A stretch of DNA of 64,000 nucleotides from Flavobacterium supellecticarium (GCF_004801375.1 NZ_SSNZ01000002.1:310001-374000); one strand, 5' to 3'. Positions 1-11,425 are shown, numbered from the stretch's first letter. Program-made: numbers and translations. Notes: generated by a model from the letters alone, not told the origin.

Positions 1-218
1 GATTAATCTCCAGGCGATTTTTTTTTTGGGAATATTTATAAAATAAATTGTGAAATTACGATGTGATGCAATTTGATTTTAACTTTAAAAGGTTATACTG
101 TTAAGAAAATGAGAGGTTTTTATTTATTTCAGATTTTAAATTGTTAAAAAGCATTTGAAATCTTTTCAGTGTTATTATTTTGTTAAATTAGCTGCCTGTA
201 AAAACTAATGACACTATT
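1..218. other. AT-rich leader before the first gene
   Basis: No gene is visible here. The first 30 bases contain a run of nine or more T followed by GGG, possibly the tail of an upstream transcription terminator cut by the window edge. The rest is AT-rich and presumably holds the promoter of the following secreted protein. An imperfect -7-like TTATTTTG lies about 40 nt before the start codon, but I do not see a full TAnnTTTG. Confidence 0.4.
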
Positions 219-3200
219 ATGAAAAACTCTACTTATTTAAGTGGGTTTCGATGGCGTAATGCATTGAAGCTGCACTTTAAATTGAGTTGTTTGTTACTGA
301 TGGCATTGCTGGCGGGACACCAGGCAAGTGCACAAGGAACACAAACAACGGTTTTAATTAACCCGAATGCCGAAGGCGGCTTTGAAAATGGTAGTACATT
401 CGACGCAAACGGTTGGACTACTGTAAACGGAACCCCGAATACCTGGAACGTAGGAACCGTTCCGGGATGGTTTACGGGAACCGGAGGCGCTTATGTCTCC
501 AACGATACCGGGACTACCTGGGCGTATACCAATTCTACGGCAACCCGTTCTCATTTCTATCGGGATGTTACATTTCCTACGGGAGTAACTACTGTTACGC
601 TTAAATTTGACTGGAGAGCAAACGGTAATGACGGAAACAGTGATAACCTTTTGGTTTATCTTGTGGATACCAATATTACACCAACAACATCAGGGCCAAC
701 AGGTACCAATACCACTACAACGGGATGGACCGGATATACCGATGGAACAACAGGATACTACCTGTTACAGCGTAACGGAACCGCAAATCCAACAACTACA
801 ACAGCGGTAACCTATTCGCTTACTACAGCGCAAATGAGTTATGTGGCTGGAAAAACAAAACGATTGGTATTTGTATGGAAAAATAACGGATCGACAGGAA
901 CGAATCCACCGGCATCGGTTGATAATATTTCATTGTCGGCTGTAGCGCCAACATGTTTAAAACCAGCTGATGTAGCTGCTTCGGCAATTACTACAACTAC
1001 TGCAACCCTTAACTGGACAGCTTCTGGATCAAATCCGACAAGCGGATACGAATATGAGATCAGAACCAGCGGTGCAGCAGGAAGTGGCGCAACTGGATTA
1101 GCTACCAGTGGTACTACTACAGCAGGTGTTACTACAGCATCTTTAACAGGATTGGTGAGCAGTACGACCTATACCGTTTATGTGAGAGCAAATTGCGGTT
1201 CGGGCGATTTTAGCGACTGGACGGCAGCTTATACTTTTACAATGTTATGTGATACAGCTGCGATTCCCTATACAGTGCCAATTGAGGCTGTAACGGTACC
1301 GGCACTTCCGGTTTGTACAACGGTACAAAACGTAAACAACGATACTAAAACATGGGTAAGTTATGCCAGCACAACCGGAATTACCGGAAAAGTAATGGGA
1401 TATCCATATCATGGAAGTAATGTCGCAAACGACTGGTTTTTTACAAACGGATTAAACCTTACGCAAGGTGTTGTGTACCGTTTGAAATTCAAATATAAAG
1501 ATAGTGCTTATGTCGAAAAATTAAAAGTAGGTATCGGAAATGGAGCTGTAAATACAGCCATGACGACTACATTATTTGATGTAACTACAGGAACTGCTTC
1601 AACAGTAGTAGCAAAAGAAATCGATTTTACTGTACCGACTACCGGGGTGTATAACATCGGATTCCAGTGTTATTCGGCTGCAAACATGAACGTATTATAC
1701 CTGGGAGAAATTTCGGTAGAATTAGGTCCTACATGTGTGGCACCAGGTGCCGTAACGGCAACAAACGTTTTAGCGACTTCAGCTACAATCGGATGGACAG
1801 CACCAATAGTACTACCATCGGCTGGATACGAATATGAAATCAGAACCAGTGGCGCGGCAGGAAGTGGCGCTACAGGATTGGTAAACAGCGGGTCGACTGC
1901 GGCAGGTGTTTTAACTGCAAATATTACAGCATTGACAGCAGTAACAACTTATACGGTATATGTACGATCAAACTGTGGATCCGGAAACTTTAGTGCCTGG
2001 ACAGCAGCTTATACATTTGCAACATCATGTGAGGCATCTGTAATTCCTTATACAGTGCCGATTGAGGCAGTAACCGTTCCGGCAATCCCGGTATGTACTA
2101 CTGTACAAAACGTAAATAACGATACCAAAACATGGGTAAGTTATGCCAGTGCAACCGGAATTACCGGAAAAGTAATGGGCTACCCATACCATAGTACCAA
2201 TGCGGCTAACGATTGGTTCTTTACCAATGGATTAAACCTTACACAAGGAACGAGCTACCGTTTGAGATTCAAATATAAAGACAGCGGTTATGCTGAGAAA
2301 TTAAAAGTGGGTATTGGAAACTCGGCTGTAAATTCAGCAATGAGCACCACTTTATTTGATGTGACTACCGGAACTTCAAACACAGTAGTAACAAAAGAAA
2401 TTGACTTTACAGTACCAACTACCGGCTTATATAACATCGGATTCCAGTGTTATTCGGCAGCGGATATGAGTACGTTGTATTTAGGAGAAATTACAGTAGA
2501 CTTAACACCTACTTGTCTTGCGCCTACAGCATTAACGGCTACAGGAACGACATTAGTTTCTACAACAATTGGATGGACAGCACCGGCTACAGCACCGGCA
2601 GCAGGATACGAATATGAAATCAGAACCAGTGGTGCAGCAGGAAGCGGTGCTACAGGTCTGGCAAACAGCGGATCGACTGCGGTAGGAGTAGTAACGGCTA
2701 ACATTGGAGGATTAACAGCTTCAACAAACTATTCGGTATACGTACGATCTAACTGTGGATCCGGAAGCTTCAGTGCCTGGACAGCAGCTACAACTTTCCG
2801 TACCGGATATTGTGTGCCTTCGTCTACTTCGGCGTCTACTTATATCAACAATTTTACCACTACAGGTGGATCGACCAACATTTCGAACACTGCTTCGGGA
2901 TATACTACAGGAGGATACCAGGATAACTATGCAACAGCAACGGTTACACAGTATCCTACAGGAACCATCAACTTTGCAACGGCTATTGTCGGAGGAACAG
3001 TAGGAACCAGTATCTGGGTTGACTGGAACAACGATTTAGTTTTTGATAATGCTACAGAAAGAGTATTTGTTACAACAGCTTACGGAAACGATCAGACAGG
3101 AAGTTTTGTAGTACCGGCTGGAACAGCATTAGGCGATTATAGAATGCGTGTACGAATTGATTATAACAGTAGTACACCGGATGCTTGTTCGAATGCAAAT

Positions 3201-5768
3201 ACAAGAACAGAAGCAGAAGATTATAAATTAACAGTAGTAGCGATCCCATCGTGTATGCCTCCAACAGCAGTAACTGCAACGGCAAACACCGCTTTTACAG
3301 CCACTGTAAACTGGACCGCTTCGGTATCGACACCGGCAAACGGATACGACATTTATTATTCGGAAAACAGCACAGCCCCAGGAGTAGGTACAACACCGAA
3401 TGCAACGGCAGCTGCAGGAGCGGTAACGACACCATTAGCAGGATTAACACCTTCAACTACATACTATGTTTGGGTACGTTCTAACTGTGGAACCGGAAAC
3501 ACCAGTACCTGGACGTCTGCACCAGTAATCTTTACAACACCATGTAATCCACCGGTAATTTCGGCTACAACGCCAGCAAGTATCTGTGGCCAGGGAACGG
3601 CAACTTTGGGAGCAACAGCAAACGAAGGAAACATTAGCTGGTATGCAGCACAAACAGGAGGAACAGCGCTTGGAACAGGAGCTTCGTTTACAACACCAGT
3701 AATTTCAGCAACGACATCCTACTGGGTTGAATCCAGCCGAGTAAATGGTACTGTAGCTGTAGGACCGGTTTCGCCAACTGCACAGGGAGGAACAATCGGA
3801 GTACAAACAACGGCATGGGAAATCAACTTTACCGTTTTAAAGAACACGAAATTAACTTCAGTAGATATCTTCCCGGTAACATCCGGACAAACCGGAGCGA
3901 TTATCGTTCGTAGTTCATCAGGAGCAGTAATTGCAACCTATCCGTATACGACAAACGTAAGTGGAGGAGCAACAGCGCAAACCATTACGTTAAACCATGC
4001 TTTAGCGCCAGGAAACTATCAGTTATATCCAACATTACCAACAGCTGGAGTAAGCCGTAACACTACAGGAGCCGTATATCCGTATACTTCTTCGGTAGCA
4101 AAAATCAACGGAAACGGTTATGACCCGGCTTACTTTATGGGAATGTATAACTGGAAATTCGAAGATTCTTGTACATCAGCAAGAACAGAAGTAGTAGCAA
4201 CGGTAACAACGCCTCCGGCATTAACATTAAGTACAGCCAGTACAACAGCCGTTTGTAGCGGATCATCCAGTGCTGCGGTAACGATAACAGCAGGAGCTTC
4301 AAGTTATGATACCTATACCTGGACACCGGCAACCGGAGTAACCGGAGATGCAACAAACGGATGGGTATTTAATCCGACTGCAACAACTACTTATACCTTA
4401 AAAGCAGTTAATGCTACCAGCGGATGTAATATCGAAGCTACTGTAGTGGTAAACATTAACCCGCTACCTGTAGTAAACGTTTCGGGAACACCATCTACAA
4501 TCTGTGAAGGAAGTACGGCTACTCTTGTAGCAACGACTACTACATCGGCACCTGGAACCATTACAATTGGAACCGGAACCACATTAACCAGTGAAACGGC
4601 ACAACCAACAGCATTCTGTAACCGTTGGGCACAATACTGGAATCAAACCGTATTTACAGCAGCTGAGTTAACAGCAGCTGGGTTAAAACCTGGAAACATT
4701 ACTTCGATCGCTTATACTATTACCACATTAGGAAGCGGAACGAACGTAACGAACTTCACGGTTAGAATGGGGACTACCACCAATACTGCCTTAACAGGAT
4801 TTACAACAACCGGATTGAACTTAGTTTACGGACCGGCAACCTATACGCATGCAGTAGGAGTTAATACCATCACGTTTGCCACACCATTTGTATGGGATGG
4901 AGTATCGAACATCATTGTAGATATCAGACAGGATGGAGCTGATTCAACAAATAATGCGATTACGTATTATACGGCTACAACCGACAATACTACGGTATCG
5001 GCTACAACCAGTACGTTATCATCTACAACAGTTTTAGCAACAACTAATCCGACACCAAGTTTGTCTAAAAACAGATTAAACGTAGTATTCGGAGGACAGA
5101 TAGCTTCAACAGGAGCAGGTAACTTAAACTGGATCTGGATGCCGGGTAACTTAACCGGAAGTTCTGTAACAGTAACACCAGCTACAACGACTACTTATAC
5201 GGTTAGAGGAACAAACCCAACAACAGGATGTTATACCGAGTCTACTGTAACAGTAAACGTTAACCCTGCACCGGCAGCGCCAACAGGAAATGCGACACAA
5301 ATAATCAATGCGGCAACAGCAGATCAGGCTACTATTGCCAATCTTACAGCAACCGGAACAGCAGTGGTATGGTATGCTACCGAAGCAGATGCCTTAGCAA
5401 ATGTAAACCCATTGGCGTCGACTACGCAGTTAGTGAACGGAGCTACTTACTATGCAATGCAAACTGTAGGTGGATGTAGAAGTACTGCACCATTAGCGGT
5501 AACCGTAACGGTAACATTAAGAACAGGATCATTCGATATGCCAGGATTGAAATACTATCCAAACCCGGTAGTGGATGTATTTACAGTAACGTATACGAAC
5601 GACATTACTTCGGTTGAGGTATTCAACTTAGTAGGACAACGCGTAATTTCAGTTCGACCAAATGCTACCACAGCATTAGTAGACATGAGTGTGTTGCCAA
5701 CCGGAGCTTATATCCTTCAGATTAAAGCAAACGGACAATCACAATCTGTAAAAGTGATTAAAAAATAA
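219..5768 (+). CDS. Large secreted FN3/GEVED repeat protein with T9SS type A sorting domain
   Basis: 1849 residues. A Sec signal peptide covers about residues 1-39, ending ASAQ. Next come a jelly-roll-like domain (about 43-247), then two copies of a 260-residue unit made of a fibronectin type III domain plus a beta-sandwich domain containing TKTWVSYAS, then a third FN3, a GEVED-type domain ([11 protein letters not shown]) near residue 930, a fourth FN3, Ig-like segments, and a C-terminal type A sorting domain beginning at [11 protein letters not shown] and ending in lysines. The domain order is typical of cell-surface or released adhesin-like cargo of the type IX system; the ligand is unknown. 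No catalytic motif is seen. It is the first of three paralogues in a row; its last 650 residues closely match those of the protein at 8050. A strong terminator follows. The product class is sure; the function is not. Confidence 0.93.
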   Translation: MKNSTYLSGFRWRNALKLHFKLSCLLLMALLAGHQASAQGTQTTVLINPNAEGGFENGSTFDANGWTTVNGTPNTWNVGTVPGWFTGTGGAYVSNDTGTTWAYTNSTATRSHFYRDVTFPTGVTTVTLKFDWRANGNDGNSDNLLVYLVDTNITPTTSGPTGTNTTTTGWTGYTDGTTGYYLLQRNGTANPTTTTAVTYSLTTAQMSYVAGKTKRLVFVWKNNGSTGTNPPASVDNISLSAVAPTCLKPADVAASAITTTTATLNWTASGSNPTSGYEYEIRTSGAAGSGATGLATSGTTTAGVTTASLTGLVSSTTYTVYVRANCGSGDFSDWTAAYTFTMLCDTAAIPYTVPIEAVTVPALPVCTTVQNVNNDTKTWVSYASTTGITGKVMGYPYHGSNVANDWFFTNGLNLTQGVVYRLKFKYKDSAYVEKLKVGIGNGAVNTAMTTTLFDVTTGTASTVVAKEIDFTVPTTGVYNIGFQCYSAANMNVLYLGEISVELGPTCVAPGAVTATNVLATSATIGWTAPIVLPSAGYEYEIRTSGAAGSGATGLVNSGSTAAGVLTANITALTAVTTYTVYVRSNCGSGNFSAWTAAYTFATSCEASVIPYTVPIEAVTVPAIPVCTTVQNVNNDTKTWVSYASATGITGKVMGYPYHSTNAANDWFFTNGLNLTQGTSYRLRFKYKDSGYAEKLKVGIGNSAVNSAMSTTLFDVTTGTSNTVVTKEIDFTVPTTGLYNIGFQCYSAADMSTLYLGEITVDLTPTCLAPTALTATGTTLVSTTIGWTAPATAPAAGYEYEIRTSGAAGSGATGLANSGSTAVGVVTANIGGLTASTNYSVYVRSNCGSGSFSAWTAATTFRTGYCVPSSTSASTYINNFTTTGGSTNISNTASGYTTGGYQDNYATATVTQYPTGTINFATAIVGGTVGTSIWVDWNNDLVFDNATERVFVTTAYGNDQTGSFVVPAGTALGDYRMRVRIDYNSSTPDACSNANTRTEAEDYKLTVVAIPSCMPPTAVTATANTAFTATVNWTASVSTPANGYDIYYSENSTAPGVGTTPNATAAAGAVTTPLAGLTPSTTYYVWVRSNCGTGNTSTWTSAPVIFTTPCNPPVISATTPASICGQGTATLGATANEGNISWYAAQTGGTALGTGASFTTPVISATTSYWVESSRVNGTVAVGPVSPTAQGGTIGVQTTAWEINFTVLKNTKLTSVDIFPVTSGQTGAIIVRSSSGAVIATYPYTTNVSGGATAQTITLNHALAPGNYQLYPTLPTAGVSRNTTGAVYPYTSSVAKINGNGYDPAYFMGMYNWKFEDSCTSARTEVVATVTTPPALTLSTASTTAVCSGSSSAAVTITAGASSYDTYTWTPATGVTGDATNGWVFNPTATTTYTLKAVNATSGCNIEATVVVNINPLPVVNVSGTPSTICEGSTATLVATTTTSAPGTITIGTGTTLTSETAQPTAFCNRWAQYWNQTVFTAAELTAAGLKPGNITSIAYTITTLGSGTNVTNFTVRMGTTTNTALTGFTTTGLNLVYGPATYTHAVGVNTITFATPFVWDGVSNIIVDIRQDGADSTNNAITYYTATTDNTTVSATTSTLSSTTVLATTNPTPSLSKNRLNVVFGGQIASTGAGNLNWIWMPGNLTGSSVTVTPATTTTYTVRGTNPTTGCYTESTVTVNVNPAPAAPTGNATQIINAATADQATIANLTATGTAVVWYATEADALANVNPLASTTQLVNGATYYAMQTVGGCRSTAPLAVTVTVTLRTGSFDMPGLKYYPNPVVDVFTVTYTNDITSVEVFNLVGQRVISVRPNATTALVDMSVLPTGAYILQIKANGQSQSVKVIKK
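955..2800 (+). repeat. Tandem 780-bp coding repeat (two full copies plus a partial third)
   Basis: The motif GGATACGAATATGA starts at 1044, 1824 and 2604, exactly 780 bp apart. Each unit encodes 260 residues, an FN3 domain followed by a beta-sandwich; the third copy keeps only the FN3 part before the GEVED domain begins. Copies differ by scattered substitutions, many silent, so they are not an assembly duplicate. Confidence 0.85.
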
Positions 5769-5795
5769 CAAGTTTGTTATGTGATAAATACGAGA

Positions 5796-5820
5796 GCCTC
5801 CCATTTGGGAGGCTTTTTTT
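5796..5820 (+). terminator. Rho-independent terminator
   Basis: A perfect 7-bp stem (GCCTCCC/GGGAGGC) with an ATTT loop is followed by seven T, 28 nt after the stop codon of the preceding secreted protein. Confidence 0.85.
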
Positions 5821-5841
5821 ATGAGCTGCCGGATTTTGGAT

Positions 5842-5861
5842 TCGACTCGACTCGACTCGAC
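5842..5861. repeat. Four perfect tandem copies of TCGAC
   Basis: A 5-bp microsatellite repeated four times, followed by an extra CGAG. It lies in the spacer between two paralogous genes, about 130 bp before the next promoter motif. It is GC-richer than its surroundings. Confidence 0.8.
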
Positions 5862-5974
5862 GAGCTTTGTATAGTACCACTGATTATTCGGATACTAAGT
5901 TTAGGATTTATTAGAATCAATTGAGTAATAATAAAATGAAAATAATAAATAAAGTTTTTTATAACAATTATTTG

Positions 5975-5982
5975 TATTTTTG
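5975..5982 (+). promoter_or_regulatory. Bacteroidota -7 promoter element TATTTTTG
   Basis: Perfect match to TAnnTTTG, about 70 nt before the start of the 558-residue secreted protein. No clear TTTG lies 19 nt upstream, so the call rests on the -7 box alone. Confidence 0.45.
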
Positions 5983-6052
5983 TTATTAATGCAACATTTT
6001 TAAAGAGTTTGCTTTATCAGTAATAATTGAGAATAACTTAATATTAATTTTT

Positions 6053-7729
6053 ATGGACGCTATTACATTATTATTTTACAAATTTCGAATATATAAAAAA
6101 GAGGTACTGAAACGAATTGCTTTCATTTGTTGGACTGTATTGCTTTTTGGGTTTAGTCAGTCAATAAATGCCCGGAAGTTACCTTGCGACAATTTGCCGT
6201 CCTTGCTACTAGAAACCAATTCGATCACAATATGTAGTGGCAACGCTACTCCCGTAGTAACCCTCAAATCCAGGGTTGGTGATTATGATAGTTATGTCTG
6301 GTCACCGGCAGCAGGCGTAACGGGAAATGTTACTACAGGCTGGGTATTTGATCCGGCAGAAACGACTACATATACCTTAACCGGATCACAATTTGAAGAG
6401 GGTTGTACTAAAACAATTACAATAAAAATATACGTTCTGCCTAACCCGGAAATGAATATTTTGGAGGTACCTGTCATTTGTAAAGGGGCAGTGGCTAACC
6501 TGTCGGTTACAACAAGTGGTAATGTGCAGGTAGGAAGAGGTCAAAGAAAAACAATGGGATTTGAAGAGCATTCGGCTTTTTGTAGTAATAAAGCGCAGTA
6601 TTGGAGTCAGACAGTTATTACGGCTGCAGAGTTAAGATTAGCGGGATTACAACCAGGGGCCATTACCGGAATTGGTTACCATCTTGCCGATAGTGGAAAC
6701 AACGGCAAGGTGAAAAATTTTTCGATTAATATGGGAACTACTCCCAATACAACCTTATCCGGATTTGTAATGACAGGATTGGTACAGGTTTTTGAATCTT
6801 CTGTTTATAACTATCATAAGGGCTGGAATATAATTTCCTTTTCAATACCTTACCTGTGGGATGGAATGTCTAGTATTATTATTGATATCAGGCAGGAAGG
6901 TGGAGACAATTTCCAAAATCCGGCAACCCATTATACAGAAGCCGAAAATACAACGGTATGGGCTGCAACTGATATACCATCATCATCAAGTGTACTGACG
7001 GCAATGACCCCAACACCTACGCTATCCAAAATAAGGTTTGATGTGCAAATTGAAGGACAGGTAATTACAGAGGATACATTATTTACCTGTACCTGGACAC
7101 CCGGAGCGTTAACGGGAGCTTCGATAGCGGTTTCTCCATCCGAAACGACAACCTATACGGTTAAAGGCGTAAACGGTTCCGGATGTTTTACAGAGAAAAC
7201 AGTTACAGTGCATGTGAATGCTACCGAAGCACCGGAACCACCAATAGGGGCAGCCGAACAAACCATCAATGTGGGGCAATTACCCGAAGCTACCATCGCA
7301 AAAATTGCGGTTGTCGGAGAGAATATACTATGGTACGCCACTGAAACCGATGCTTTAAGTCATAGCAATCCATTATCTCCCGATACGTCATTGATCAATG
7401 ATAAAACCTATTATGCGGTCAACGTTGCTGACAGTTGTACCAGCGCGCCATTCGCGGTAACGGTAAAAGTAGCTCTGGGTACCACTTCGTTTGTTATTCC
7501 GGGATTACAATACCATCCCAATCCGGTAACCGAGAAGTTTGTGATAACCCATACGGATGCGATTGCTTCGGTTGAAGTAATTGATTTTGTTGGAAAGCGC
7601 GTGATATCCCTTCAACCGGATCAGGCAAAAGCATCGGTTGATATGAGTGCTTTGCCAGCGGGAATCTATATGGTAAAGGTTCAGGCCAGTGGACAATTTC
7701 AGTCGATAAAAGTGATTAAAAATAAGTAA
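6053..7729 (+). CDS. Secreted Ig-like protein with T9SS type A sorting domain (short paralogue)
   Basis: 558 residues. The ATG is followed by an unusually long pre-hydrophobic stretch before a signal sequence (roughly residues 20-41, ending SINA); no closer ATG exists. The mature part matches the C-terminal third of the neighbours: Ig-like segment with YDSYVWSPAAGVTGN, a domain with AQYWSQTVITAAELR, a second Ig-like segment, and a type A sorting domain from GLQYHPNPVTEKF to the lysine-rich end. It lacks the FN3 and jelly-roll domains of its neighbours. It is clearly more divergent than the two flanking paralogues are from each other, suggesting an older duplication. Function unknown beyond being T9SS cargo. 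Confidence 0.9.
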   Translation: MDAITLLFYKFRIYKKEVLKRIAFICWTVLLFGFSQSINARKLPCDNLPSLLLETNSITICSGNATPVVTLKSRVGDYDSYVWSPAAGVTGNVTTGWVFDPAETTTYTLTGSQFEEGCTKTITIKIYVLPNPEMNILEVPVICKGAVANLSVTTSGNVQVGRGQRKTMGFEEHSAFCSNKAQYWSQTVITAAELRLAGLQPGAITGIGYHLADSGNNGKVKNFSINMGTTPNTTLSGFVMTGLVQVFESSVYNYHKGWNIISFSIPYLWDGMSSIIIDIRQEGGDNFQNPATHYTEAENTTVWAATDIPSSSSVLTAMTPTPTLSKIRFDVQIEGQVITEDTLFTCTWTPGALTGASIAVSPSETTTYTVKGVNGSGCFTEKTVTVHVNATEAPEPPIGAAEQTINVGQLPEATIAKIAVVGENILWYATETDALSHSNPLSPDTSLINDKTYYAVNVADSCTSAPFAVTVKVALGTTSFVIPGLQYHPNPVTEKFVITHTDAIASVEVIDFVGKRVISLQPDQAKASVDMSALPAGIYMVKVQASGQFQSIKVIKNK

Positions 7730-8049
7730 TCCGTTTTTCGTTATAAAAAAGGCTGTCGTAAATATAGAGTGCCTCCAAAAAGTTAGACACTATTTGGGGG
7801 CATTTTTTATGGAAATCGATTCGTAAAAACGGGCAGCGGGATTTTTGAAGGGATGGTAATGTTTGTCTGTAAAAGAAGTCTTTTTAGAAAAATCAGATTT
7901 ATCATAAAACAAACAATAAGTTAATATAATATATATAGTGTTTTTATTTTGTTATAATGTTGTTTTTTGTTTATTAAAATGCTAATTTTTTATATTGGAT
8001 GATCAATATTTGCTTACATTGGTGCTAATAAACTGTTAATATTATATTT
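7730..8049. other. 320-bp gene-free spacer with hairpins and a disrupted terminator half
   Basis: Positions 7745-7760 repeat the first 16 nt of the terminator at 49096, but the matching right arm is missing; instead a second hairpin (7770-7802) follows. The remainder (7810-8049) is AT-rich. A near-consensus -7 box AATATTTG lies at 8005-8012, about 40 nt before the next start codon. Confidence 0.5.
7770..7808 (+). terminator. Probable terminator hairpin after the 558-residue protein
   Basis: Arms TGCCTCCAAA and TTTGGGGGCA pair over 10 bp with one G-T wobble around a 13-nt loop, followed by six T. The loop segment AAGTTAGACAC resembles the ends of some insertion sequences, but no transposase is present. 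Confidence 0.55.
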
Positions 8050-11000
8050 ATGAAAAAAATTACTTTATTAAGCAAATTTGGATGGCATAAAAAACCGACA
8101 CAGGGTTGGAGTGCTTTTTGTTTGTTTATGCTAACGCTTTGGCTGGGACAGTTACAAGCCCAAACGGTTTTAATTAGCCCTACCGGAGATGGCGGTTTCG
8201 AAACCGGAACCACACTGGCCGCTAACGGATGGACGGCTTTAGATGATACAACCAATAAATGGGCTTTAGGAACAACTCCGGGATGGTTTACCGGAAACAG
8301 AGGAGCCTTTATTTCCAATGATGGCGGAACAACCTGGAATTACAATACAACCGCTACCAGTAGATCCTTTTTCTATAGGGATATTGCATTTCCGGCCGGA
8401 GCGACGGCGGTAAACCTTTCGTTCGACTGGCGTGGAAACGGAAATGACGGAAATTATGACAACCTGATGGTTTACATTATCGATACGAATATCACGCCAA
8501 CCAATGTTGGACCAACCGGAACCAATACCACGACTACAGGATGGACAGGGTATACCAACGGAACAACAGGGTATTATCTGTTGCAACGTGCGGGAACAGC
8601 CAATCCGACAACAACAACAGCGGTAGCTTATGCGTTCACTACGGCACAGATGAACTATGTGGCCGGAAAAACAAAACGATTGGTATTTGTATGGAAAAAT
8701 GACTCGTCCGACGGAACCAATCCACCGGCATCATTGGATAACATTTCATTGACCTCTACGGTACCAACTTGTTTTGCACCAACAGCGATTGTATCAAGTG
8801 CGATCACTAAAAACAGTGCTACAATTGCGTGGACAGCACCGGCAACAGCACCGGCAAGCGGATACCAATATGAAGTGAGAAGCAGTGGTGCGGCTGGAAG
8901 CGGCGCAACCGGATTGGGAGCTTCAGGAACATCTGCTGCGGGAGTGGTAACACAAAATGTTACCGGACTGGCGCCATCAACAACCTATACGGTTTATGTG
9001 CGATCCAACTGTGGAAGCGGCGATTTTAGTGCCTGGACAGCTTCTGCTACCTTTACAACCCAATGTGATTATTTTGATATAACAGGAACAACACCGGGAA
9101 CGGTATGTGGAACCGGATCGGCAGTACTTACGGCTACGGCAGCGGGTGGAACGATCAACTGGTATGCAGCACAAACCGGCGGAACAGCATTGGGAACCGG
9201 TACAACCTTTAATACCCCGGTAATTTCAACAACAACATCCTATTGGGTAGAAACAAGTGTTCCGGGAACGACAAGTGTAGGGCCGGTTTCGCCAACAGCG
9301 CAAGGTGGTACCATTGGAACACAAACAATTGAGTGGGAGGTAAACTTTACGGTTTTACAAAATACAAAACTGATTTCAGTAGATGTATTCCCGCAAACAT
9401 CAGGACAAAACGGAGCGATTATTGTTCGTAGCTCATCAGGAACTGTAATTGCTACCTATCCATATGTAACTAGCGTAGGGGGAGGTGCAACAGCACAAAC
9501 CATTACGTTAAATCATACGTTAGCACCGGGAAGTTACCAGTTATATCCAACGTTACCATCCGGTGGAGTAAGTCGTAATGTATCCGGAGCAACTTATCCG
9601 TATACATCTGCGGCGGCAAACATCACTGGAAACGGATACGATCCAACCTATTTTATGGGCTTCTATAACTGGAAATTCGATCTGTCATGTGCTTCACCAA
9701 GAACGGAAGTAGTAGCAACGGTTACTTCGGCACCGGCTATCACGTTAAGTGCCAACAGTACAGCAGCAGTTTGTAGCGGATCGACAAGTAGTGCCATTAC
9801 ACTTGCAACAGGAGGATCAAACTACGATACCTATACCTGGTCGCCTGCAACAGGAGTAACCGGAAATGTGACGAATGGATGGACATTTAATCCGACTGCA
9901 ACAACTACTTATACCTTAACAGCATCACAATCGGCGGGAAGCTGTGCTACAACTGCAACAGTGGTTGTAAACATCAATCCGAATCCGGTAGTGAATGTTG
10001 CAGCAACTCCGGCAACAATTTGTGAAGGAACATCATCATCATTAGCAGCGACAACGCAAACAGTAGGTCCTGGAACGGTAACCGTTGGAACCGGAACTAC
10101 GTTAACAGGTGATACAACACAACCAACAGCTTTCTGTAACCGTTGGGCACAATACTGGAATCAGACGGTATTTACGGCAGCCGAATTAACGGCAGCCGGA
10201 TTAAAACCAGGAAATATTACGTCACTTGCTTACCGAATCACATCATTAGGAAGCGGAACAAACGTTACCAACTTTACAATCCGAATTGGAACAACAACAA
10301 ATTCATCGTTAACAGGATTTACAACAACCGGATTAAACTTAGTTTACGGACCGGCGACTTATACGCATGCGATAGGACTAAACACCATCACCTTTACAAC
10401 ACCATATGTATGGGATGGAACCTCTAACATCATTATTGATATCAGACAAGATGGTGCGGATTTAACGTATAATGCGATCACGTACTATACCGCAACAGCC
10501 GATAATACTACGGCATCGGCTACAACAAGTGTATTGTCATCGACAACGGTATTGGCAACAACAAACCCAACACCGGCTTTATCTAAAAACAGATTAAACG
10601 TAGTATTCGGAGGTCAGACAAATGCAACAGGACCTGGTGACTTAAACTGGACCTGGATGCCGGGTAACTTAACCGGAAGTACGGTAACGGTATCGCCAGC
10701 TACAACGACTACTTACACCGTTAGAGGAACCAACCCAACTACGGGATGTTATACGGAATCGACGGTAACCGTAAATGTAACAGCGGCACCAGCGGCACCA
10801 ACAGGAGCTGCGACACAGACTTTCAATGTAAATGCACCGTCGGATGCTACTGTGGCTAACCTTGTTGCAACAGGTACAGCAATAGTATGGTATGCTACCG
10901 AAGCAGATGCGATAGCAAATGTGAACCCATTGGCGTCGACTACGCAATTGGTAAACGGAGCAACGTACTATGCAATGCACACCGTTGGAGGATGTAGAAG

Positions 11001-11286
11001 TTTAACGCCACTAGCGGTAACAGCTACCGTAACACTGGGATCAGCGTCATTCAATTTACCGGGATTAAAATATTATCCAAACCCGGTAGTCGATAAGTTT
11101 ACCGTAAGCTATACCAATGATATTACTTCAGTTGAGGTGTTTAATTTAGTTGGACAGCGCGTAATGGCGATACAGCCAAATGCAACAACTGCCTTAGTAG
11201 ACATGAGTGTATTACCAACAGGAGCTTATATCCTACAGGTTAAAGCAAACGGACAATCACAATCTATAAAAGTGATTAAAAAATAA
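8050..11286 (+). CDS. Secreted FN3/Ig-like protein with T9SS type A sorting domain
   Basis: 1078 residues. Signal peptide about residues 1-37 (ends LQAQ). Domain order: jelly-roll-like domain (about 40-240), one FN3 (about 242-337), Ig-like segment with [15 protein letters not shown], a beta-rich domain with FTVLQNTKLISVDVFP, further Ig-like segments, and a type A sorting domain starting [13 protein letters not shown]. This is the first protein of the cluster without the 260-residue repeats and the GEVED domain; the remaining segments align closely. No catalytic residues are evident. It is followed by its own terminator, so the three paralogues seem to be separate transcription units. Likely a surface or released adhesin-like protein exported by T9SS machinery encoded elsewhere. 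Confidence 0.92.
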   Translation: MKKITLLSKFGWHKKPTQGWSAFCLFMLTLWLGQLQAQTVLISPTGDGGFETGTTLAANGWTALDDTTNKWALGTTPGWFTGNRGAFISNDGGTTWNYNTTATSRSFFYRDIAFPAGATAVNLSFDWRGNGNDGNYDNLMVYIIDTNITPTNVGPTGTNTTTTGWTGYTNGTTGYYLLQRAGTANPTTTTAVAYAFTTAQMNYVAGKTKRLVFVWKNDSSDGTNPPASLDNISLTSTVPTCFAPTAIVSSAITKNSATIAWTAPATAPASGYQYEVRSSGAAGSGATGLGASGTSAAGVVTQNVTGLAPSTTYTVYVRSNCGSGDFSAWTASATFTTQCDYFDITGTTPGTVCGTGSAVLTATAAGGTINWYAAQTGGTALGTGTTFNTPVISTTTSYWVETSVPGTTSVGPVSPTAQGGTIGTQTIEWEVNFTVLQNTKLISVDVFPQTSGQNGAIIVRSSSGTVIATYPYVTSVGGGATAQTITLNHTLAPGSYQLYPTLPSGGVSRNVSGATYPYTSAAANITGNGYDPTYFMGFYNWKFDLSCASPRTEVVATVTSAPAITLSANSTAAVCSGSTSSAITLATGGSNYDTYTWSPATGVTGNVTNGWTFNPTATTTYTLTASQSAGSCATTATVVVNINPNPVVNVAATPATICEGTSSSLAATTQTVGPGTVTVGTGTTLTGDTTQPTAFCNRWAQYWNQTVFTAAELTAAGLKPGNITSLAYRITSLGSGTNVTNFTIRIGTTTNSSLTGFTTTGLNLVYGPATYTHAIGLNTITFTTPYVWDGTSNIIIDIRQDGADLTYNAITYYTATADNTTASATTSVLSSTTVLATTNPTPALSKNRLNVVFGGQTNATGPGDLNWTWMPGNLTGSTVTVSPATTTTYTVRGTNPTTGCYTESTVTVNVTAAPAAPTGAATQTFNVNAPSDATVANLVATGTAIVWYATEADAIANVNPLASTTQLVNGATYYAMHTVGGCRSLTPLAVTATVTLGSASFNLPGLKYYPNPVVDKFTVSYTNDITSVEVFNLVGQRVMAIQPNATTALVDMSVLPTGAYILQVKANGQSQSIKVIKK

Positions 11287-11312
11287 TAGTTTTTTGAATT
11301 GCATGCCTAAGA

Positions 11313-11337
11313 GCCTCTCAACTGAGAGGCTTTTTTT
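11313..11337 (+). terminator. Rho-independent terminator
   Basis: Perfect 8-bp stem GCCTCTCA/TGAGAGGC with a 2-nt loop and seven T, 26 nt after the stop of the 1078-residue secreted protein. Confidence 0.85.
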
Positions 11338-11425
11338 ATGGATATAAGTGATGAATTAACAGAATGATAACCTTATGCATAGTATATGATAATGCGGTAA
11401 TTAGTGTCTGGTTATTAGGGTTCTA

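Noticed and set aside
2450..2704. Minus-strand frame inside the repeat region of the first gene
   Set aside because: Lies in the antisense of a clear coding region; repeats of codons like GCA/ACA make long antisense frames by chance. The same applies to other antisense frames in the T9SS genes.
7770..7808. Insertion sequence end
   Set aside because: The AAGTTAGACAC loop looks IS-like, but there is no second copy, target duplication or transposase nearby; a terminator hairpin explains it better.
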